Below are positions 4,562-7,865 of a DNA stretch of 7,865 bases, one piece after another. The position numbers and the translations under genes are program-made. This DNA is from Cenarchaeum sp. SB0662_bin_33. GTDB lineage: Archaea > Thermoproteota > Nitrososphaeria > Nitrososphaerales > Nitrosopumilaceae. Numbering within the stretch: position 1 is the first letter of the stretch; the number at the start of each line of letters is the position of its first letter. Below the pieces are notes generated by a model. The model did no database searches, was not told the origin of the DNA, and was given only the letters and a program-made list of their open reading frames with translations. Where the stretch lies: the NCBI GenBank assembly GCA_009840065.1, contig VXON01000127.1, positions 1,172 through 9,036 on the forward strand, read 5' to 3'.

Positions 4562-5536
4562 CTAATAATGAAACACGGTGTCGCCTATCTGCTTCTTCCA
4601 GTCGGCGCGTACGCCAGGCCTTCCATTTAGTTTTTCAATATAGTTAAAAGCCGAGAGGCCGGCAGCGGCGCCATCCCCACATGCGGCCACAATCTGCTTG
4701 TATGGTATGTCGGTTGCATCCCCTGCTGCAAATACTGCCGGATGTGATGTTCGTCCGCCGTTGCTAACTTTAATTTCACCCTTGGGGTTTAACTCTACCA
4801 AATGCTTGACAAAGCCCAGATTGATCTTGGAGCCCATCTCTATAAAAAGGCCATCTACCTTAATGGTCTTCTCCCCTCCTGCCTTGTCGGATAATGTAAT
4901 CTGTTCTAGAGTCCCATTTCCGGTTATTGTCTTTATGCTAGAGTTGGGAATCAACTCTACATTCTCCTTTGTCTCCAATGATTTGATTAAATCCGGATCC
5001 CCACCCAGCCGTCCTCCCTTATATATGACATAGACATGGTTTGCCATCCTAGATAGTAGTATTCCTGATTCTAGTAGATAAGCACCAACCCCCACCGATG
5101 CAGTTATCCTGCCCTGATAGAAAGGGGCATCACACTTTGTACAGTAGTGGACTCCCTTATTCTGATATGTCGACTCGTTCTCAAGCCCCAGATTGTTGGG
5201 CACTTTGCCCGCAGCCACCACAAGAGCCCTAGCCCCATATTCTGTCCGTGTAGTCTTTATACTCAATCCACCATCTGTTTCATCCACACGTTCTACCGTA
5301 TCATAGGTCATATCCCCACCAAACGACAGGTATTGATTCTCTAGAGTTCTTGCCAGCAGGGGGCCGCTAGACATTATGGTACCGGGATAGTTTTCAAGCT
5401 TTGGAATCAGATTCATCTGTCCTCCCAAATCCTTGGATATTACCATACAGGAGACCTTCTGCCTGGCTACGTACATTCCGGCAGATAGCCCGGCCGGGCC
5501 CGCTCCCACTATCACTATCTCATAATTACGCGGCAT
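4562..5536 (-). CDS. trxB: Thioredoxin-reductase-like flavoprotein, atypical pyridine-nucleotide site
   Basis: A 324-residue low-molecular-weight thioredoxin reductase family protein; such enzymes pass electrons through FAD and a redox-active disulfide to thioredoxin. The FAD site is IVIVGAGPAGLSAGM (7-21), with GGQM (38-41) and ENYPG (48-52). The redox pair is C132/C135 in HYCTKCDAPFY. The C-terminal FAD motif is VFAAGDATDI (268-277), followed by the expected AACGDGAAAG helix. The second Rossmann site is unusual: GVGAYLLESG (149-158) replaces the common GGGNSAxEEA, and IYKGGRLGG (171-179) stands where NADPH-dependent enzymes have HRRxxxR. NADPH may therefore not be the donor; NADH, ferredoxin or F420 are possibilities I cannot separate. 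The ATG at 5536 starts four bases after the upstream gene's stop, indicating an operon. No clear Shine-Dalgarno is present. Confidence 0.9.
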   Translation of the reverse strand: MPRNYEIVIVGAGPAGLSAGMYVARQKVSCMVISKDLGGQMNLIPKLENYPGTIMSSGPLLARTLENQYLSFGGDMTYDTVERVDETDGGLSIKTTRTEYGARALVVAAGKVPNNLGLENESTYQNKGVHYCTKCDAPFYQGRITASVGVGAYLLESGILLSRMANHVYVIYKGGRLGGDPDLIKSLETKENVELIPNSSIKTITGNGTLEQITLSDKAGGEKTIKVDGLFIEMGSKINLGFVKHLVELNPKGEIKVSNGGRTSHPAVFAAGDATDIPYKQIVAACGDGAAAGLSAFNYIEKLNGRPGVRADWKKQIGDTVFHY

Positions 5537-5540
5537 GAGA

Positions 5541-5771
5541 TCAGTTTACTGATATAAGAGAGGTCATATTTGTAATTCCGTCCATGCCGTGAAGATCCTT
5601 ATCGATGGCATCCTTGATCTTTTGCATATCCTCAGACTCAAGTATGACCAACACATCGCATATGCCATATACGGATTTTACCGACTTTACCACTGAAATT
5701 TTTTCCGCATTCTCAATGACATCCTGTTGACTCTTATATGACACATTGAGAAGAACGTACGCCTCGTTCAT
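5541..5771 (-). CDS. Stand-alone Lrp/AsnC ligand-binding (RAM) domain protein
   Basis: A 76-residue protein that is only the C-terminal effector-binding domain of Lrp/AsnC regulators, with the alternating beta-alpha-beta pattern: MNEAYVLLNVSY, a helix to about 27, VVKSVKSVYGICDVLVILES (27-46), a helix, then ITNMTSLISVN. There is no helix-turn-helix, so it cannot bind DNA alone; such proteins oligomerise and bind small molecules such as amino acids, or pair with full-length regulators. The frame stays open upstream to an ATG at 5840, but the added 23 residues are not family-like. The ATG at 5771 has a TATA box about 26 bases upstream, and the longer form would overlap the small ORF. Its stop lies four bases from the flavoprotein start, so the two are probably co-transcribed. 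Confidence 0.88.
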   Translation of the reverse strand: MNEAYVLLNVSYKSQQDVIENAEKISVVKSVKSVYGICDVLVILESEDMQKIKDAIDKDLHGMDGITNMTSLISVN

Positions 5772-5793
5772 TATATGTGATAAATTACTCACC

Positions 5794-5801
5794 AATAAAA
5801 A
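5794..5801 (-). promoter_or_regulatory. TATA box of the RAM-domain/flavoprotein operon
   Basis: The minus strand reads CTTTTTATTGG, with TTTTTATT centred about 26 bases from the ATG at 5771. It supports a leaderless start there and argues against the longer 99-residue reading. Confidence 0.6.
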
Positions 5802-5826
5802 GTTCTTGGTTTGGGGCTGTGTGTAA

Positions 5827-5949
5827 TTATGCCTTGCCACATTGGCAGGTTTGACTAGTCTTGGCCGGCATCTTCCGTCCCGAGATTACCCATGTGCTCT
5901 CTGCCTGCGGGATTTTAGTGTACAGGCGAATGTGGCAGATACCGCCCAT
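5827..5949 (-). CDS. Possible 40-residue cysteine-containing protein
   Basis: ATG at 5949, TAA at 5827-5829. The product begins MGGICHIRLYTKIPQAESTW and ends KTSQTCQCGKA, with C5, H6, C35 and C37 as possible metal ligands and a basic middle (SGRKMPAK). This stretch is clearly richer in GC than the true spacers and its codon use resembles the neighbours. A TATA-like TATAAT (5981-5976) lies about 30 bases upstream of the ATG. It is not a family I recognise. Against it, the same stretch carries a 9-bp inverted repeat (5835-5843 with 5929-5937) and could instead be a structured RNA. Forty residues without a stop is only modest evidence. Confidence 0.4.
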   Translation of the reverse strand: MGGICHIRLYTKIPQAESTWVISGRKMPAKTSQTCQCGKA

Positions 5950-5975
5950 CCGTACTACGGCCCTCTAACGACTGC

Positions 5976-5981
5976 ATTATA
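5976..5981 (-). promoter_or_regulatory. TATA-like element before the small ORF
   Basis: The minus strand reads CCAGTATAATGCAG. It is centred about 30 bases from the ATG at 5949, slightly farther than at the other genes, so a leader of about three bases is expected if it is used. Confidence 0.35.
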
Positions 5982-6025
5982 CTGGAAAGCATAATCTTTT
6001 GTTGTCTGGTTAAAAGTCGATCTTA

Positions 6026-7615
6026 TCACTCCATTATACCGACTCGTGTCCAGTCCCCATCATGGACGCTCCATACATCTAGAGGCACGCCCACCAAATC
6101 CCCGTTTGTGTCCATCCGCATAACTCCCAACGTACCTGAATATCTTTCGGCCACATAGGGTATGACCTCACTTAGCCGTTGGGGATCGGTACTCTGGGCG
6201 TACTGCATGGCAAGTCCCAGTATCCACGCAGACTCATATGCGGCCAGCATATCATGGGTGGCTACCTTGCCGGTATGCATCTCTAGCCTCTGGCGTACAT
6301 CTTCCATCTGAACACCCATACCATTTAGCTGCAATGTGGTAAAACCGGTATTGGATGCCAGACTTTTTGATTTGCCATCTTGTATGATGCTGTGGTCCCG
6401 GGCCAGAAAGTCTGTCCCAAACCATCTTACGGTATTGGCCTGCGGATACTCGGACATCGCTTGCATAAAGTCGATATGAAAGAACGGCAACATTACTACC
6501 GCTACAGAGCCGGCCCCGTACCTTTCAGATAATAATGCTATACGCTGCTCAATCTGCGGAGCCAACTCACCCAGCTTCTGATCTCCCTGCTGTACAATGC
6601 CCTCATCAGCAATACCACCATCCTCTTCAAACGCACCTACAATGGTTTTTAGGTATTCGTTGTTCCATACATCGTCAACCCAGACCGGCAGTATCACCTG
6701 TATGTCATTATGCAACATGAGGTGGGCCAGCGAGGCTCCTAGGTATGCATCACTAGGGGCAGTTCTGAATATGTTGTCCTCCAGACTTAACGAGTCCAAG
6801 GTTGCACAACAACTGATTGCCACTATGTCATCATTATGTCTGCCCAACTCATTCAGCCTTGCCCCGTCCGGCGGGCCCAGATACAGTGATGCTCCTAACT
6901 GGTCCAACTCATCCACTATATCGGAAATATCCAGCCGAAGTGTATCCCGAATGGCCAGATCCATCTGCCAGTCCTCACCAATATCACTCAGATAACCATT
7001 AAAGTCATCTACGCCAATCTCTGTGGACTTTAACATGATGGAACCAAATTCGTTAAGCGTCTGACCCAATGGAAAGGGAGCTCCCACCACACCCGGATTA
7101 AACGAGTCCAGATGGCATTCTGCATTGGGACCTCCTGCATATGTTATGGTTGCAATTATTTGAACCTCCGAGTCTGCTGATACCTGCATGGGTATCATCA
7201 GGGAGCCGGGCTTGGAGAGTACAACAGGAGACGATCCCAGATTGATAGCATCTCCCTGCACCAGTTCCAATCTAATATCTCCCTCGCCAGAATATCCATC
7301 ATGCTCGAAAATCTGGCCATTCTGTCTTATGGAATCCTTCTCTATTATGTGTTCAATAGTTCCACCCACAAATATCTCGATGGAGTACAAGAGTATGTCA
7401 TCGGTACACCAAAAAACCATCTTGTGTATGGTGTTATAATCACCATGCATGGTATCATACATCGTATCAGTCCAGAGCAGAAGGGTTCGGACCTCCTGCG
7501 AATTTGGTACTGTCTGTGAAGGCAGGGCATCCGGTATGTTTAATGGCTCCTGTTGGGCCATGACTACGGGCGGTATCACACATAACAGTAACAGTATGGA
7601 TGCGTACCACCACAT
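6026..7615 (-). CDS. Secreted periplasmic-binding-protein (type 1)-like receptor
   Basis: A 529-residue exported protein. Residues 1-20 (MWWYASILLLLCVIPPVVMA) form a signal peptide, probably cut before QQEP. Residues about 40-175 form an extra domain rich in beta strands (for example QIIATITYAGG) of unknown role. From about 178 the sequence resembles type 1 periplasmic binding proteins of the LivJ/extracellular ligand-binding receptor family: PLGQTLNEFGSIMLKSTEI (182-200), GASLYLGPPDGARLNEL (241-257), IFRTAPSDAYLGASLA (282-297), and a C-terminal region ending GVMRMDTNGDLVGVPLDVW. In ABC importers such proteins capture amino acids or amides outside the membrane. There is no lipobox or obvious C-terminal membrane anchor, and no permease or ATPase gene is in view, so the ligand and partner are unknown. 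The ATG at 7615 has a TATA element about 27 bases upstream. Confidence 0.82.
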   Translation of the reverse strand: MWWYASILLLLCVIPPVVMAQQEPLNIPDALPSQTVPNSQEVRTLLLWTDTMYDTMHGDYNTIHKMVFWCTDDILLYSIEIFVGGTIEHIIEKDSIRQNGQIFEHDGYSGEGDIRLELVQGDAINLGSSPVVLSKPGSLMIPMQVSADSEVQIIATITYAGGPNAECHLDSFNPGVVGAPFPLGQTLNEFGSIMLKSTEIGVDDFNGYLSDIGEDWQMDLAIRDTLRLDISDIVDELDQLGASLYLGPPDGARLNELGRHNDDIVAISCCATLDSLSLEDNIFRTAPSDAYLGASLAHLMLHNDIQVILPVWVDDVWNNEYLKTIVGAFEEDGGIADEGIVQQGDQKLGELAPQIEQRIALLSERYGAGSVAVVMLPFFHIDFMQAMSEYPQANTVRWFGTDFLARDHSIIQDGKSKSLASNTGFTTLQLNGMGVQMEDVRQRLEMHTGKVATHDMLAAYESAWILGLAMQYAQSTDPQRLSEVIPYVAERYSGTLGVMRMDTNGDLVGVPLDVWSVHDGDWTRVGIME

Positions 7616-7638
7616 ATTTAGCGCTGAATTTATCTACA

Positions 7639-7646
7639 ATTAAATA
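7639..7646 (-). promoter_or_regulatory. TATA box of the receptor gene
   Basis: The minus strand reads AAATATTTAATTG; TATTTAAT is centred about 27 bases from the ATG at 7615, again suggesting a leaderless mRNA. Confidence 0.55.
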
Positions 7647-7655
7647 TTTTTGGAC

Positions 7656-7690
7656 ATGGCATACACTGCCATAGATGTACATGACATGTC
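7656..7690. repeat. Inverted repeats upstream of the receptor promoter
   Basis: ATGGCA-TACAC-TGCCAT (7656-7672) is a perfect 6-bp inverted repeat, and GACATGTC (7683-7690) is a perfect 8-base palindrome. Both lie directly upstream of the TATA box, where archaeal activators or repressors often bind. They may be operators, but short palindromes also arise by chance. The rest of 7691-7865 is AT-rich and shows no gene; the upstream neighbour lies outside the window. Confidence 0.3.
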
Positions 7691-7865
7691 AATCTACTCT
7701 GGTGACTAGTACTATCACATTCTTTGATTCTACAAGACACTCAAAAATATACGGAACTCATATGCCTTCCATGTTTGTAGATGTGATCTCATAGTATACT
7801 ATTACACAAGTATAGTGAAATTGATTAACGTTCATACAAATCTATACTTTAAATTCAAATAGAAG

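Noticed and set aside
5772..5840. Longer 99-residue version of the RAM-domain protein
   Set aside because: The added residues are not family-like, would run through the TATA box at 5794-5801 and overlap the small ORF.
7467..7682. 71-residue minus-strand frame overlapping the receptor gene start
   Set aside because: An out-of-frame shadow of the signal-peptide region, and it crosses the promoter.

Overview
The window reads as a chromosomal segment of an archaeon, most probably a Nitrososphaerota (Thaumarchaeota) member of middling GC. This rests on an archaeal LSm gene next to ribosomal protein L37e, a class II tRNA-Leu without an encoded CCA, AT-rich TATA boxes about 25-28 bases ahead of start codons (leaderless transcripts), and archaeal-type inositol monophosphatase, thioredoxin reductase and stand-alone Lrp/AsnC ligand-binding proteins. 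Family names were assigned by reading motifs only. The species is not identifiable from the sequence.

Nearly everything lies on the minus strand, so transcription runs right to left. From the right edge: about 250 bases of AT-rich DNA with small inverted repeats; a secreted periplasmic-binding-protein-like receptor (6026-7615); a possible 40-residue cysteine-containing gene (5827-5949); a small Lrp/AsnC ligand-binding-domain protein (5541-5771) followed four bases later by a thioredoxin-reductase-like flavoprotein (4562-5536); and an inositol-monophosphatase-family enzyme (3603-4436). The 3' end of that enzyme's gene runs antisense into a plus-strand tRNA-Asp(GTC), and its stop codon lies in the anticodon loop.

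The stretch from 2943 to 3565 has no convincing protein gene. It contains a possible short plus-strand RNA ending in a strong T-rich tract. Next come tRNA-Leu(TAG) on the minus strand, then a two-gene unit: formyltetrahydrofolate deformylase (purU, ACT plus formyltransferase domains) and a creatininase-family amidohydrolase. These two share a reading frame and are separated by one TAG codon and two more codons. The left end is an RNA/translation cluster: LSm, L37e (55 aa) and, directly abutting L37e, a membrane-anchored protein with near-perfect 72-bp tandem repeats that runs off the left edge.

Most of this is housekeeping: RNA binding and translation, one-carbon and cofactor chemistry, phosphatase metabolism, redox and solute sensing. 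I see no mobile element, CRISPR array or defence island. The points most worth a second look are the phosphatase/tRNA overlap with its imperfect tRNA, the thioredoxin reductase lacking the usual NADPH-recognition motif, the conserved-looking small ORF or structured RNA at 5827-5949, the possible ncRNA at 3031-3123, and the repeat protein behind L37e.
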